Of a DNA stretch of 64,000 nt, positions 1-10,687 are shown one piece after another (the first letter of the stretch is position 1; each line of letters begins with the position of its first letter). The DNA is from Clarkia xantiana subsp. parviflora (Eukaryota > Streptophyta > Magnoliopsida > Myrtales > Onagraceae). The translations under genes and the position numbers were made by a program. The notes beneath the pieces were generated by a model. It was given only the letters and a program-made list of their open reading frames with translations. It made no database searches and was not told where the DNA came from. The DNA is taken from NCBI GenBank assembly GCA_036873135.1, contig JAPTYO010000059.1, positions 6,007,066-6,071,065 of the forward strand. Direction: 5' to 3'.

Positions 1-659
1 ACTTCCGAAAGTCGCCTCTACACAGGGGATTAGTCATAAAACTGACTCCTTCAACTTTCTACAAATGAGCAGTCTTAACTGACTCCTCGACTTCCTACAA
101 TCGGTGGCGATCAAGAGATCAGTCATAACACTGACTCCCTCCCCAACTTCCGAAAGTCGCCTCTACACAGGGGATCAATCATAAAACTGACTCCTTCAAC
201 TTTCTACAAAGGAGCAGTCTTAACTGACTCCTCGACTTCCTACAGTCGGTAGCGATCAAGAGATCAGTCATAACACTGACTCCCTCCCCGACTTCTGAAA
301 GTCGCCTCTACATAGGGGATCAGTCATAAAACTGACTCCTTCAACTTTCTACAAAGGAGCAGTCTTAACTGACTCCTCGACTTCCTACAGTCGGTGGCGA
401 TCAAGAGATCAGTCATAACACTGACTCCCTCCCCGACTTCCGAAAGTCGCCTCTACACAGGGGATCAGTCATAAAACTGACTCCTTCAACTTTCTACAAA
501 GGAGCAGTCTTAACTGACTCCTCGACTTCCTACAGTCGGTGGCGATCAAGCGATCAGTCATAACACTGACTCCCTTCCCAACTTCCGAAAGTCGCCTCTA
601 TACAGGAGATCAGTCATAACAATGACTCACTCCCCGACTTCTGAAAGCTGCCACCTACG
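1..659. repeat. 145-bp tandem array
   Basis: The word ACTTCCGAAAGTCGCCTC, with small variants, recurs at 1, 146, 291, 436 and 581, a strict 145-bp period, with a shortened last unit near 637. Each unit contains several short inverted repeats of the form AGTCA-spacer-TGACT. The array continues beyond the left edge of the window. It lies just upstream of the polypurine tract and 3' LTR of a Gypsy element (804-1552), so it is most likely part of that element's 3' non-coding region. No protein is encoded. Confidence 0.93.
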
Positions 660-803
660 AAGGAGGTTAGTCATCGCATTGACTTCTTACACTCGACCGC
701 AAATCGTATGACCAAACGGAGAAACGGGAACAAAACGGTACTCGACACGACCCCTTCCCCTTTTATTATACTAAAGTGAAATGACTCATGTCTCGGGGGC
801 AAG

Positions 804-1552
804 TGTTGTGTTATGATTAAACCTGATGCTACAAGCATAAATTCGAGTACAATTGAAAGGGCGAGGAAGACAGAGTTGTCGACCTTTCTTACTTGTGTTA
901 ATAAGGTGAAGATAAAAGGTCGACAACAATACATAGGGAAGTCGACTTTCAAAGTACGGCTAGTCGACCAGGAGATGATTGAACTACTTAGTCTCTGGCA
1001 AAAGATGCTAATCGAAGTGGACCACGGAAACTTCTGTGGAAACCCTCCCTCTAAGGTAAAATACAGGTGGCGAGCTGCTTCAAACCATCTTCAAGAGGAA
1101 ACCTCCCTCTGAAGTAAAGGACAGGTGGCGACCTGCTTGTCACCTGGTTGAAGAAACCTTCCTCAGTAAGAAATACTTGGCTGGAGACCAGCTTGTCACC
1201 AGCTGACTACTCACCGTCTCTTTCAACCAATCACAGGAGGGTAATCACCGCCCCTGGACAGCCAATCAAGGCATAGCAACCGCCTTTAGTAAGCCGGTAA
1301 CTTATCCCATAAATAGGGACTCCCTCTATTCATTTATTTAAATCTTGGCTCAATATACTTTACATTATTACTCTCAAATCCATTACTGACTTAAGCTTCG
1401 AAGTGGAATCAGGGGCCATCCCCAACCCCATTTTAGGTACTCGCCCCACAAAAAACCATTGAAGGAACTTAGTGTTCGAAGGAACTAAGTCCAAGGCGAT
1501 ATCCTGAAATCCATTCCCCGAAGTTCAAGGCCACATCATTTTGATCCCAACA
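804..1552 (+). repeat. Gypsy-A 3' LTR
   Basis: The LTR starts TGTTGTGTTATG and ends TTTTGATCCCAACA, giving TG...CA ends and a length of about 749 bp. The terminal part is the reverse complement of the start of the LTRs at 31919, 48824 and 55770. Inside are repeated words such as 'aggtggcgacctgctt', also found in those LTRs, and a TATA-like 'ccataaatag' near 1310. Confidence 0.85.
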
Positions 1553-1569
1553 ACATCAGTTAACTACTA

Positions 1570-3520
1570 CTCTATCTTGAGATAAACATATACAATCATA
1601 CAACACAAGCGACCTCAAACTTGTTGGAAGATTCTCCAAAATAACAATAGTTGCTTCTATAGTAACAGCTTCCTTTGCTAAGCCTATCCGCAATCTTATT
1701 TTCTTCCCGATAGATGTGTCGAATCTTATATCTTCTAAAAGACTTCAAGAGTTTCTTACAATCACAGATCAAATACATTAAAGGTATATCATCATCGAAA
1801 TCAGTAACAATCAAATTTGATTGCTTCTTTTGCATCGATCTCCACAAAAATTGAGTAAATATTTAGGTTTTTTCTAGGAGTAAACCATCCCTTAGGGCCA
1901 AATCTCAGCCACTAAGCAATTTGATGTGCCTAATCTTCTCTGAATTTTTTTTATCCAACCACCAAATTCATTTCGCAGGATTCCCACACCCCCGGCTGGT
2001 CCCGGATTCCCAAAATCTGAGCCATCTGTATTCAGTTTCACCGAGCCATAAGGAGGGGTGCACCATTTAACATGTATGATGGATTTTGAGCTTAGAGTCT
2101 TAGACTTTGAGAGTGTAGAGACAATTCATCTAGTCTGTTCCACAATAAAATCAACTAAGTTAGTGGATAAAGTACAATTATTAAAGGTTAAAGAGTTCCT
2201 GTTTTACAAAATGATCCAAATAGTAGTGGTGAAAACATATTTACACTCTAAGTCCGGTCGATAAGGTGTTGGATTCCTGCAATTTTCAAAAATCCAAAGA
2301 TAAACATGTTTAGAATATAAATTTTGGATTTAAATTGGGATGCCAAATTCTCTCCAAATTTTCTTCGCCACGGGGCAATCCCTTAGAGCATGGGACATGT
2401 CTTCTTCCACTTGATTACAACAAGCACAAATAGGATGCACATTCAAACCTACGTTGTTCAAGTGTTTGGTAAAAAAATATTCTTTCATGGCAGCAAAGTC
2501 AAATAAAGAAATGGGTTAACAGGTTTTTTGGTCCATGATGTTTGACCATTTTTGGGTTTTGGTCCATGATGTTTTATTTTTCCTAGTTTTGGTACCATAT
2601 GTTTGCAGATTTTTTCTAGTTTTGGTCTAACCGTTACATTCCTTCCATTTTTTGACATGTTCAAGTCACGTGATCCACTCTAAACTTTAAATTTAGTCCC
2701 TCTAATACTTTCTTAACCTTTTTTTTTGTTCAATTTAGTCCCGAAATTTGACCACAATTGGACAATAGGTCCAATTGAAATTTTGAAACTTCGGGACTAA
2801 ATTGAACAAAAAAAAAAGGTTAGGAAAGTATTAGAGTGACTAAATTGAACAAAATTGAAAGATTAGGGTGGATCACGTGACTTGTACATGTCGAAAAATG
2901 GACGGAATGTAACGGTTAGACCAAAACTAGAAAAAATCTGCAAACATATGGTACCAAAACTATGAAAAAAAAACATCATGGACCAAAACCAAAAAATGAT
3001 CAAACATCATGGACCAAAAGACCTGTTAACCCTAAAGAAATTTATTCTAGGAGTTGTATTACAAGACCAAATCCAAATCCATTCTCCTTTGGTAAACTCA
3101 CTATTATTGCAGTTTTTGAAGATAATACTTATATGGATAGATGCCACAGTAGGAGTACCAGAAGGAGATCCTAACCAGATTTTTTTTATCCTTTTTATCC
3201 CTATAAATACTAATAGGATAACAATAATTTTTCTCATAATATGATCAGGGAAACATAAAGAAATTTTTAAAAAATCCACGACCCATTTTCCTTTAATACA
3301 TCTTTGACACTGAGATTATCCTCTTCCTCAGTTAGGGGACCTTGAATATAAGATCTCAGAGGATGATCATTGAGTCAAATATAATTTCATAAATGGATCT
3401 TATTACCTTTACCAATCACCCAACATGACCCTGCTCGGAAGTAGCTTTCCCATCTTTAATAGCTCTCCAAGTACAAGAGCCCATTTTTGGTTCATTCTTA
3501 TAAGGATCCAGGTATTTGTG
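1570..3520 (-). pseudogene. Decayed LINE (non-LTR retrotransposon) 3' part: RT end, zf-RVT, RNase H
   Basis: Read on the minus strand, translation gives in order: a segment with GSCTWRAIKDG typical of the end of plant LINE reverse transcriptase (about 3490-3300), a zf-RVT-like segment with the core DMSHALRDCPVAKKIW (about 2430-2340), and an RNase H domain with LNTDGSDFGNPGPAGG (about 2035-1985) and KIRHIYREENKIADRLSKG (about 1720-1665). This is the normal domain order of plant L1-type LINEs. Stops and frameshifts break every domain, and a foldback MITE (2513-3032) sits inside it. The catalytic Asp of the DG motif is retained, but the reading frame is not. Confidence 0.75.
2513..3032. mobile_element. 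Foldback MULE-type MITE, copy 1 (520 bp)
   Basis: The element begins GGGTTAACAGG and ends CCTGTTAACCC, and the two halves are near-perfect inverted repeats of about 240 bp joined by a short loop around 2750-2780. It is flanked by a perfect 9-bp direct repeat TAAAGAAAT (2504-2512 and 3033-3041). A 9-bp duplication is typical of Mutator-like elements. It has no coding capacity; short open frames across it are fortuitous. A second copy is at 57814-58342. It is inserted into the LINE remnant. Confidence 0.9.
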
Positions 3521-3548
3521 GGTTTCGGGTTTGGTTTAGTTAACCAAC

Positions 3549-4084
3549 ATAACTAGATACGTGAATGATATTCTCATACACGCCCTCAGACCGCAAGATT
3601 TTTGCGGTAATTAGTGATTATAATTAACATAATTAAAATTATGAATTTAATGGAGTCACCCGACCGTTATATTAACTGTCACACATATGTATACAATTTC
3701 GATTCGCGTATGTGTTGTGAAATTCACAATTTCCTAGCTTTGGAAAAGTACAGTAAAAATGGTTTATTGATGACTAGGCTAGTTAGATAGGAAAAGACCT
3801 TTCGATTTTTTCAAAGCTTGTCTACTGTATATTGTCGGATGAAGTTATGGATTGTAATTTTACAAAGCTAGGAAACCGCAAATGTTACAACCCATACGCG
3901 AATCGAATTCACGTGCGGTACACGTGGCCATTAACACAACGATTGTACGTGAATGAGAGTAACTTAGCTCCATTAAATTCATTAATTTAAATTTTAAATA
4001 CGCTAATTATAATTACGATAAAAGTTATACGATCTGAAGACGCGTAGGTGTCCATACTCGAATGTCATTCGCGTATCTAGTTAT
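3549..4084. repeat. Diverged long inverted repeat (MITE-like)
   Basis: The left end ATAACTAGATACGTGAATGA pairs with the right end, which in reverse complement reads ATAACTAGATACGCGAATGA. Similarity of the arms continues inward for roughly 180-200 bp with indels, through words such as 'gaatttaatggag' and 'gattcgcgtatg'. No convincing target duplication is seen, so the superfamily is not assigned. Non-coding. Confidence 0.65.
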
Positions 4085-4306
4085 AATGATTGACTAAATT
4101 ACCCACATGTTATTTTTGTATTTGGGTATTATAAATTAGGTATATAAGTTAGAAAAAAAATCCAATTCTACTCAAAAAGTCAACAACATCAAGTATCAAG
4201 TGATTTTCTCATAAAAATATTGATGCAAATTACAAGTTCTTCTCACTAAAAAATTTAGTTTTAAAGTCACTAATGATATTAATAAGTAAGTACCTTGAGT
4301 TTCCTC

Positions 4307-4876
4307 TTAACTTGCCCGATTGGATTGATAGACCTGTGTGTGACTTGGCTCGCTCGAAATCCAGCCTCTGCGGTTCTCCCGGCAGGAGGGATCAAGAGAA
4401 CTGTAAGAGTATAGGGGACCCCTGAAGTTAGGACTGGCACGAGGGATAATCCAGAAACAGGGGTGAAGCAAGTCGACTAATTCGTTACGCTCCTTGGTCT
4501 CAGTACGAAAAAGGTACCAAGCGTAAAGGAAAAGCAAGCTATGATTATTACGAGAAAGCGATTTGGGAACCACCTTGAAGAGTAATTTCATCTGATGTGC
4601 TCCCGCGGATGAGCTTGCCTGCTGAGTCAGCTTCTTCTTCTTCCACGACGTCGGCTTAGTTGGCGGTTCCCACTCGATAATGCACCGCACCTTCCCCGGA
4701 TCCATCCGCACTCGTCCTCCTCCAACAATGTGGCCAAGGAAGGGGACTTCTAGTTGGGAAAATGAGCACTTCCCCCTTTTCACATAAAGTTCGTATTCCC
4801 GAAGGACTCCGAAGACCTGCTCTTTTTTCTTTACTGTGGACATAGTTAAGAATAAATTAATAGGTTGGAGATCCAA
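4307..4876 (-). pseudogene. Gypsy reverse-transcriptase scrap fused to unrelated sequence
   Basis: The first 75 or so residues of this minus-strand open frame match the end of Ty3/Gypsy reverse transcriptase: VFGVLREYELYVKRGKCSF, FLGHIVGGGRVRMDP and a following W-x-x-P. From about 4650 downwards similarity to RT stops and the frame continues into an unrecognised, more GC-rich segment to 4307. No LTRs are visible around it. It is a chimera of a retroelement fragment and another sequence, not a functional gene. Confidence 0.6.
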
Positions 4877-5059
4877 TTGCTTAACTTAGCCAAAAAAAAT
4901 ATGTTCTTATTAATTATGTGCTCTCCATAATTCCTTGTTATTGAACTAGGAGGAGGTTATATAATGACTTGGATTGTCTTGCTTATAGTCTTATATAAAT
5001 TATGTTAATATTTTATATGCACGGGTCTTCATATGATGCTCACCTTAATGAGAGTGTTG
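4877..5059. other. Short spacer, nothing recognised
   Basis: AT-rich sequence between the RT scrap and the hAT fragment. It may be part of the hAT element's 5' non-coding region. No terminal inverted repeat is recognised here. Confidence 0.4.
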
Positions 5060-5339
5060 CAGAGTCAGAGTTAACGTTGATCCAACAATCGATAATCATA
5101 ATGTATGAGCCGATGTTGACCCCACATTTTTAGGAGATGGAGATGCATATGCAACCGCGTCAAAACCTCTGCCCAAAAAGATTAATAGGAAGAAAAGTTG
5201 GTCTACAATGTGGCAACACTTTACAAGACTCGAGGATGATGAGAGCAAAGCTACCTGCCATTACTGTCACACTACATATTCTGCGGTTTCCACTTTAGAG
5301 ACTAGTGGGTTAAAATATGATCTTAGTCGATGTCCTGAG
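5060..5339 (+). pseudogene. hAT transposase, N-terminal BED-finger fragment
   Basis: Plus-strand translation contains KKSWSTMWQHFTRLED, ATCHYCHTTYSAVSTLETSG and LKYDLSRC. This is a zf-BED finger with the Trp/His-Phe, C-x2-C and final His/Cys region; the expected final His has become Asp (YDLSRC). BED fingers are the DNA-binding N-terminus of plant hAT transposases. The frame stops at the insertion point of Copia-1 and transposase sequence resumes at 13723, so the same gene was split by that insertion. Confidence 0.75.
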
Positions 5340-5888
5340 TGTTAGCATTTAGGGATTGGGTCGCCGTAATTAGGAGCCCATTAATATGAGTAAGTTACCT
5401 AAGACAATCAGGTAATGTCACATTAGGGATTTTGAGCTAGGCATAAAATCTCAATTGACATGAGAGGCCTAAAATTGGGCCTCCCTTACTCTAAAATCCA
5501 CTTTGCTCCTCTTATAAATAAGGAGTGTTAGGTTTTAATTAAACGTTAATCACTTAATCACTTTTGTGGTGAGACAAACTCTCCTCCCTATTATGTTTCG
5601 GACAAACCCCTATTGTGCCAATGAGGTGCCAAATTGCTTTCAAGCAATTATCCCGGAGATCCATCCCTGCTTGAGAATTGACAGAGGCTTTGCTGTGGAG
5701 ACAAATCCGCGTAGGGCTTCCTTAACAAGAACCCTTACGGGAACCGTCCGGCATATTGAGAACTATCCTAGAAGATCATGGGACAGCGGAAATTTCGAAT
5801 AGGTATGTGCCCCTTATTTCGTTGCGTAATGTGTTTACTAGCATGTACCTCTATCAATTTTCGTAGATTAATTCACCATAATCCTACA
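5340..5888 (+). repeat. Copia-1 5' LTR
   Basis: Starts TGTTAGCATTTAGGG and ends TAATCCTACA, 549 bp. A TATA box (TATAAATA) lies at 5513-5520, and conserved words such as 'tgtggagacaaatccgc' are shared with the 3' LTR. Compared with the 3' LTR it lacks a stretch of about 36 bp just before the TATA region. Confidence 0.93.
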
Positions 5889-5889
5889 G

Positions 5890-5902
5890 TGGTATGAGAG
5901 CC
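5890..5902 (+). other. Copia-1 primer-binding site
   Basis: TGGTATGAGAGCC follows the LTR by one base and matches the initiator-Met tRNA primer site used by most plant Copia elements (TGGTATCAGAGC) except for one mismatch. It fixes the 5' LTR boundary and the element's plus orientation. Confidence 0.85.
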
Positions 5903-7872
5903 TGTGTTAGGGAGTTCATGATTTTGATAAAATTGTTCTTCTTGAAAAAATATAAAATTTTGGCCAAAGGTTTTAAATTTAGAGTTTTTTAAAATTTTCG
6001 AATTTTTAAATCATGGTGCCGAAATTTCATGATGTTCATCATAAAATTTGATGTTTATGATCTTCAAGAAAAGCGTGACCAATTATCAAAATTAACATTG
6101 GATTCTTGATCTAGGTGAAATTTGATCTTGAAATTTGACCACTAACCCTAATTACATGTTTCGGCCGAACTTATAGGAAATTACAAAGTAATTTTTTTAA
6201 TTTCTTAGGCCAAGTAATCTTTGTTTCGGCCGAAATACATTGTTGCTATTTTTAAATAAATTGTTGGTGACAATATTGCATGTAATTGGACAACATATGG
6301 GTGAGATTCACAAGATGATTGTGATAATTAGTATCAATAAATTGTAGCATGATATTAGGAAACTAGATAATATTGAAAGATATTTTAGTTGTCTAAGATT
6401 GATGAAATTTATTATAGATAGATTTTATCCTTAAATAAAATCTTGACAATAAATAATATATATATAGTGGGGCCGAAATTTATACATATATATTTGCAAA
6501 TATTGGAAATTATTTTAATAATTAATTATTACTTGGTGGCTAAGTTAAGTTTTTGGAGGATTTTAAAATCCTACTTAGCCCACAAGTTTAATTTCGATCG
6601 AACACTATAAGGTTAATGGGCCGGTCCAATTTTGCACATCCGGGTCGAGTCAACCGACCAGGAATACCAAGTGAACCCGAACCGGACGAACCGGGTCGGG
6701 TTCACGAGTCAAGACCGGAGCGGGTCAACTAGACAAATATCCTCAATCGGTCCGACCCATACGGGTCGGACCGGGCAGCTAAAATGGGTCAAACCGACCC
6801 GGTTTGAGTGAATGACCGAACCAAATTCCTATTTTGAAACCGGATCGAACCGGTTTGATGGGACTGAACCGATCCGGACCGAATTTTGACTGAACCTGAC
6901 CGAGTCAACTGAAAAATAGGAAGGTCAAATTTTAAAAAATCCATATGTTTTCGAACTTTAAAATTACCTACACAGTGCCCATATGTTTAATATTTTCACG
7001 TTTTAATTAAACCTGATGCCTAGTTTCGATTATGGGGATGGATCTTGGAAATGCATGATTTTTGGACTGAGTTATTTAGTGGGCTGAATTGCAATTACTA
7101 TTTAATTGGTATTATTGAATGATTAGAACTGCATTCTTGACTATGTCAAGCTAGCTGGATATTGCATGTTGGGGGCTGAGCCCTAGATTTCAATTAATGA
7201 GTTGCGCACTAGGATAGACATGCTGTGATGGATGCAAATGGCTAGGATCCATGTCTAGAAGTACGCATGTTTGATTGATAGCATGAATTGCAAGTCAGCC
7301 CCAAATGTTTTAAAATTGAAAATCAGTCACCAATTATGTATGTTTGATGTGGTTTGATCACGTAAGATGCGTATGCATGAATGTTGAGGATGTAACCGCA
7401 TGTGATAATTTACTTGAGAAGTAGAATTATATATACTAGCATGAGTTCCTCGGATCATTAGACGCATGACGTGTTTGCATGATGTATGGATTTTTTCATG
7501 GATATGGTTTGCATATGATGATTTGCTTGTGTGGTAGAATTGTGTATGCATGCATGAAATCCTCGAAACGTTTTGAAAGGGCATTAGGAAAGCCAAGATC
7601 GGATGTGCGTAAAAACACCCCGTTTCGGTAAAAGCGATTATAACCGTTTTAAATGACTGATCTATTAGAAAGAAGACGTCGGTAATGCGAACTCTTTCAC
7701 GGCCCCCTTCCATCGGTTTACTGGTGGTCGGTTTTTTTGGATGTCTGAGGAATCATTATTAGTTGCCTTCTATCTCATAGATATCCGATGTACGCAATTC
7801 TTTTTCCAAAATATTATTGCGTCTCCCTGATTTTCATGTTTATCAACGTGTTAGTATCGAATAACCGCAAAA
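5903..7872 (+). other. Copia-1 long untranslated leader
   Basis: About 2 kb of sequence between the primer-binding site and the gag ATG, with no sustained coding. Around 6600-6910 it carries a degenerate array of GAACCGG/GGTTCGG-type words. The stretch around 7020-7330 matches the Copia-2 leader (39300-39650, reverse complement), for example near 'gatggatcttggaaatgcatg', so the leader belongs to the family and is not a later insertion. Confidence 0.7.
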
Positions 7873-9351
7873 ATGGATTCATCATGTGCAAATGAGCTTT
7901 TGAATGAGCGAACTACGACTCGTGGTGCAAACGCATCATTGATTTGTTTGATGATAAAGGTCTGATAGACCACATTCTGAAGACGATGAGCTCCCTAGAT
8001 GTCGGTCTGACAGAAGTGCTAGCATACTTAGGGTTGAACCCAAAATCCGGTTGGTCTGAAAAACCGGTGAAAACCGAACTAGTCCGAAGTGAAAAATCCA
8101 AATCCGAAATATTCGGTTTGGTTTTTGTTCGGATTTTTTACTCTAGTTCGGTTTTTCGGTCCGGTTCGGATTTTGAGTTTTGAGGACCGTGGGGACCGAA
8201 CCGAGCGTTATGCTTATTAAATATATACAATATATATTATATTAGTTCATATTAATTAATATAATTAATTAATTAGGTTAATATAAAGTATAAAAAAGAC
8301 ACTTATGAAGATTATTTTTTCTACTTTTATTTTATACTTTATTTAATTATATTAATGAAAGTTATTTAATTTTCCGATTTGATATAGTTTATGAAAATGA
8401 TGAGATTTTGAAATGGTAATTGCTAATATTGGATTTTTCGGGTTTAAACCGAAAACCGAACCGAAAAAACCGTACTACTAATGGACGGTTTATTCTTCCT
8501 CAAACGGTTTTTTGGTCGGATTTTTTTAAGGAAAAAAATTGGACCGAATATTTAGGAACCTGACCGAAACAAGCAAAAAACCGGTCCGGTTTCACCCCTA
8601 AGCATACTCCCACTTCAAATGAGAGCATGATGACAAGAGGGCCAAGGAGATATTGCTGTCTGAAATGTCTCCAGACTTCAAGGAAGAGTATAATGATATT
8701 CCGGTTACAAATGATATATGGGATGCACTGTTCCTGAAATATGGAAATGGAATTGCAGTTATACTGCACCAGTTATACCCTCTTTAGATGAATGTCTAAG
8801 GAGCAACATCAATAGTACGCTTGAAAAAGTGTATCAACTCCTCAGCATGCTCAAACCACTCGATGAGGAAAGTCTGATGGCTGAATGCGACAAAATTCAA
8901 GCCATAATCGGGATCCTCCCGAAGTCCTGGAGAGCAACCAGGACTCTGCTGACAGTTAGTGGTTCAATGTTGGATCTTGCTTCTGTCCTAAATTTAATCA
9001 AGATGGAAGAAGCTCGATTGACATCGGTGACGAAAGAAACCAAAATGCCAGGACAACCTGCTGAGCAGAAGAGGAAGCGGAAGAACAAGGGAAAGAAACA
9101 TCATGCAGTTGACAATAAAACGCCGACGAAGTCTAAACAAGGCAATCTCCAGTTAAAATCGGAGATAGTTTGCAAGGATTTCAGCCCTCTCCGTACCGGT
9201 GACGGTGCTGGATCCAGCAAATCGCATGCTGCCAAGGTATGCATCATTGGATATGTTATGGAAACTTTAGTTACCTCAACTGTCATGTTAACTGATTCAA
9301 ATCCTTCTTGGATTCTTGACTCAGGTGCGACGGACCCCATAACCAATGACA
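7873..9351 (+). pseudogene. Copia-1 gag and protease, interrupted
   Basis: Gag starts at the ATG at 7873 (MDSSCANELLNE), matching the start in Copia-2 at 38763. It is interrupted at 8029-8600 by a hAT MITE, then resumes: KVYQLLSMLKPLDEES, IIGILPKSWRATRTLL and MEEARL, followed by a Lys/Arg-rich segment (KRKRKNKGKK). The protease motif WILDSGATD is at about 9308-9334; the residue after TD is Pro where related copies have His. A stop follows at 9354-9356. Several frameshifts lie in the N-terminal part, so no functional Gag is made. Confidence 0.8.
8029..8600. mobile_element. Non-autonomous hAT MITE inside Copia-1 gag
   Basis: A 572-bp element beginning TAGGGTTGAACCC and ending TTTCACCCCTA, flanked by a perfect 8-bp target duplication AGCATACT (8021-8028 and 8601-8608). 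TAGGG-type ends with 8-bp duplications are diagnostic of hAT elements. Both arms are made of imperfect ACCGAACCGG-type words (8035-8200 and 8435-8595) that can pair, and the middle is AT-rich. No transposase is encoded. Confidence 0.9.
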
Positions 9352-9452
9352 AATAACTATTTTCCATGTTCAGACATATGCCGAAGGATTCAGAGATGAT
9401 ATACATAGGCAACAAATCTTAAGTTGGAGTCAAAGGAGTAGGGGACTGCATA

Positions 9453-10520
9453 TTGTCTTTATGCAATGGCAGAACCTTACTCCTTGAGAATGTCCTTTTT
9501 GCTCCTAGAATCCGTCAGAATGTTGTTTCTGTTACCTCTCTTATGAATAATGGATTCTCTTTATCATTTGAGGACTCCCTTGTTTGCATCAATAAAGACA
9601 ATGTCTTTTATGGGCACACATATTCCTCTCATGTTCTCATTGTTATGGATTTTAATGGAAATGAAAATTCGAATAGAATGTATTCAATATCATCCAGGGA
9701 AGCAGAAACTGATGCGGCTGGATGGCATGCACGGTTAGGACACATAGGCTATGACAAAGTGCGGACTCTAGCTCGTCAGGGGTTCCTGCCCGGAGCTACT
9801 CAGGTGGTGAAAACCACTTGTGAGAATTGTCTAGCTGTAAAGTCTACCCGCAAGCCATTCGGTGAATCACTACGAGTCGAGTACCCATTGCACTTAATTC
9901 ATTCCGACGTATGTGGACCCATGAACGTCACCGCTAGGGGTAATAAATGTTACTTCGTGACTTTCATTGATGACTTTACCCGTTTTGGGTTTACTCATTT
10001 GATCTCTCGTAAATCCGAGGCTATCGATTGCTTTAAAAGCTTTCTTAACCTCGTAGAGAATAAATATGAGCAAAAGGTGAAAACCCTACGCATTGATAGA
10101 GGTGGAGAATATCTCTCTAATGAGTTCAATAAGTTATGCAAGGAAAGATGAATTGTACGATAAACTACAATTACTAATACGCCACAACAGAATGGAGTGG
10201 CAGAGCGACGTAATCATACACTTCTGGACATGGTCAGAACCATGATGTCGCAAGCTCAACCGTCGTTCTCTTTCTGGGGTGACACATTGTTGACTGCTAC
10301 ACATATAGTAAACCATGTTCCTATAAAGTCGGTGGACACGACATCATATGAGCTATGGACTGGTAAAGAGATGGATCTTACCAGGTTACGACCTTGGGAT
10401 TGTGCAGCATATACACATCAATCCGACAACCGTTTCGGCAAGTTGGGACCTAGAGGATTGAAAAGTATCTTTATAAGGTACTCTGAGAACTCTAAGGGAT
10501 ACGTGTTCGTGGCAGTTTAA
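9453..10520 (+). pseudogene. Copia-1 integrase region
   Basis: Contains the end of protease, the GAG-pre-integrase zinc motif (WHARLGHIGYDKV ... TCENC) and the integrase core: HSDVCGPM, TFIDDFTRFGF, LRIDRGGEYLSNEF and, after a stop at 10149, TPQQNGVAERRNHTLLDMVR. These carry the D, D and E of the integrase triad (D of HSDVCGP, D of IDRGGEY and E of GVAER). The C-terminal part (SFWGDTLLTATHIVNHVP, YELWTGK) ends at 10520. The stop after CKER and a second stop nearby inactivate it. Confidence 0.85.
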
Positions 10521-10687
10521 GTAAATGATGGTGTGGTCGAACATGGTTCAGAGACGTCACATTCCGTGAGGAATAATTCCCTACGCTTGGTAACATCAAA
10601 ACAAACGAAGTCTTGGTTGAACTAGAGCAAGATGATGATGATTAGGTCCCACTTGTTTCGAGTGGGAGATTTGAGGCTGCAACGCAA

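Larger units (their letters stand above)
1..1552 (+). mobile_element. 3' end of a Ty3/Gypsy LTR retrotransposon (Gypsy-A)
   Basis: The window opens inside an LTR retrotransposon on the plus strand: tandem array, then a purine-rich tract TCTCGGGGGCAAG ending at 803, then a 3' LTR. The family is the same as the elements at 31919-33430 and 48824-56531, because the LTR ends and the polypurine tract match those copies in reverse complement. No coding sequence of this copy lies in the window, and its 5' end and left target duplication are off the edge. Confidence 0.8.

Noticed and set aside
1..659. CRISPR-like array
   Set aside because: The regular spacing is a simple tandem repeat with no variable spacers, in a plant nuclear sequence.
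2962..3279. Overlapping open frames of 70-90 codons on both strands
   Set aside because: They run across the end of the foldback MITE and the LINE remnant; they have no protein similarity and are explained by those features.
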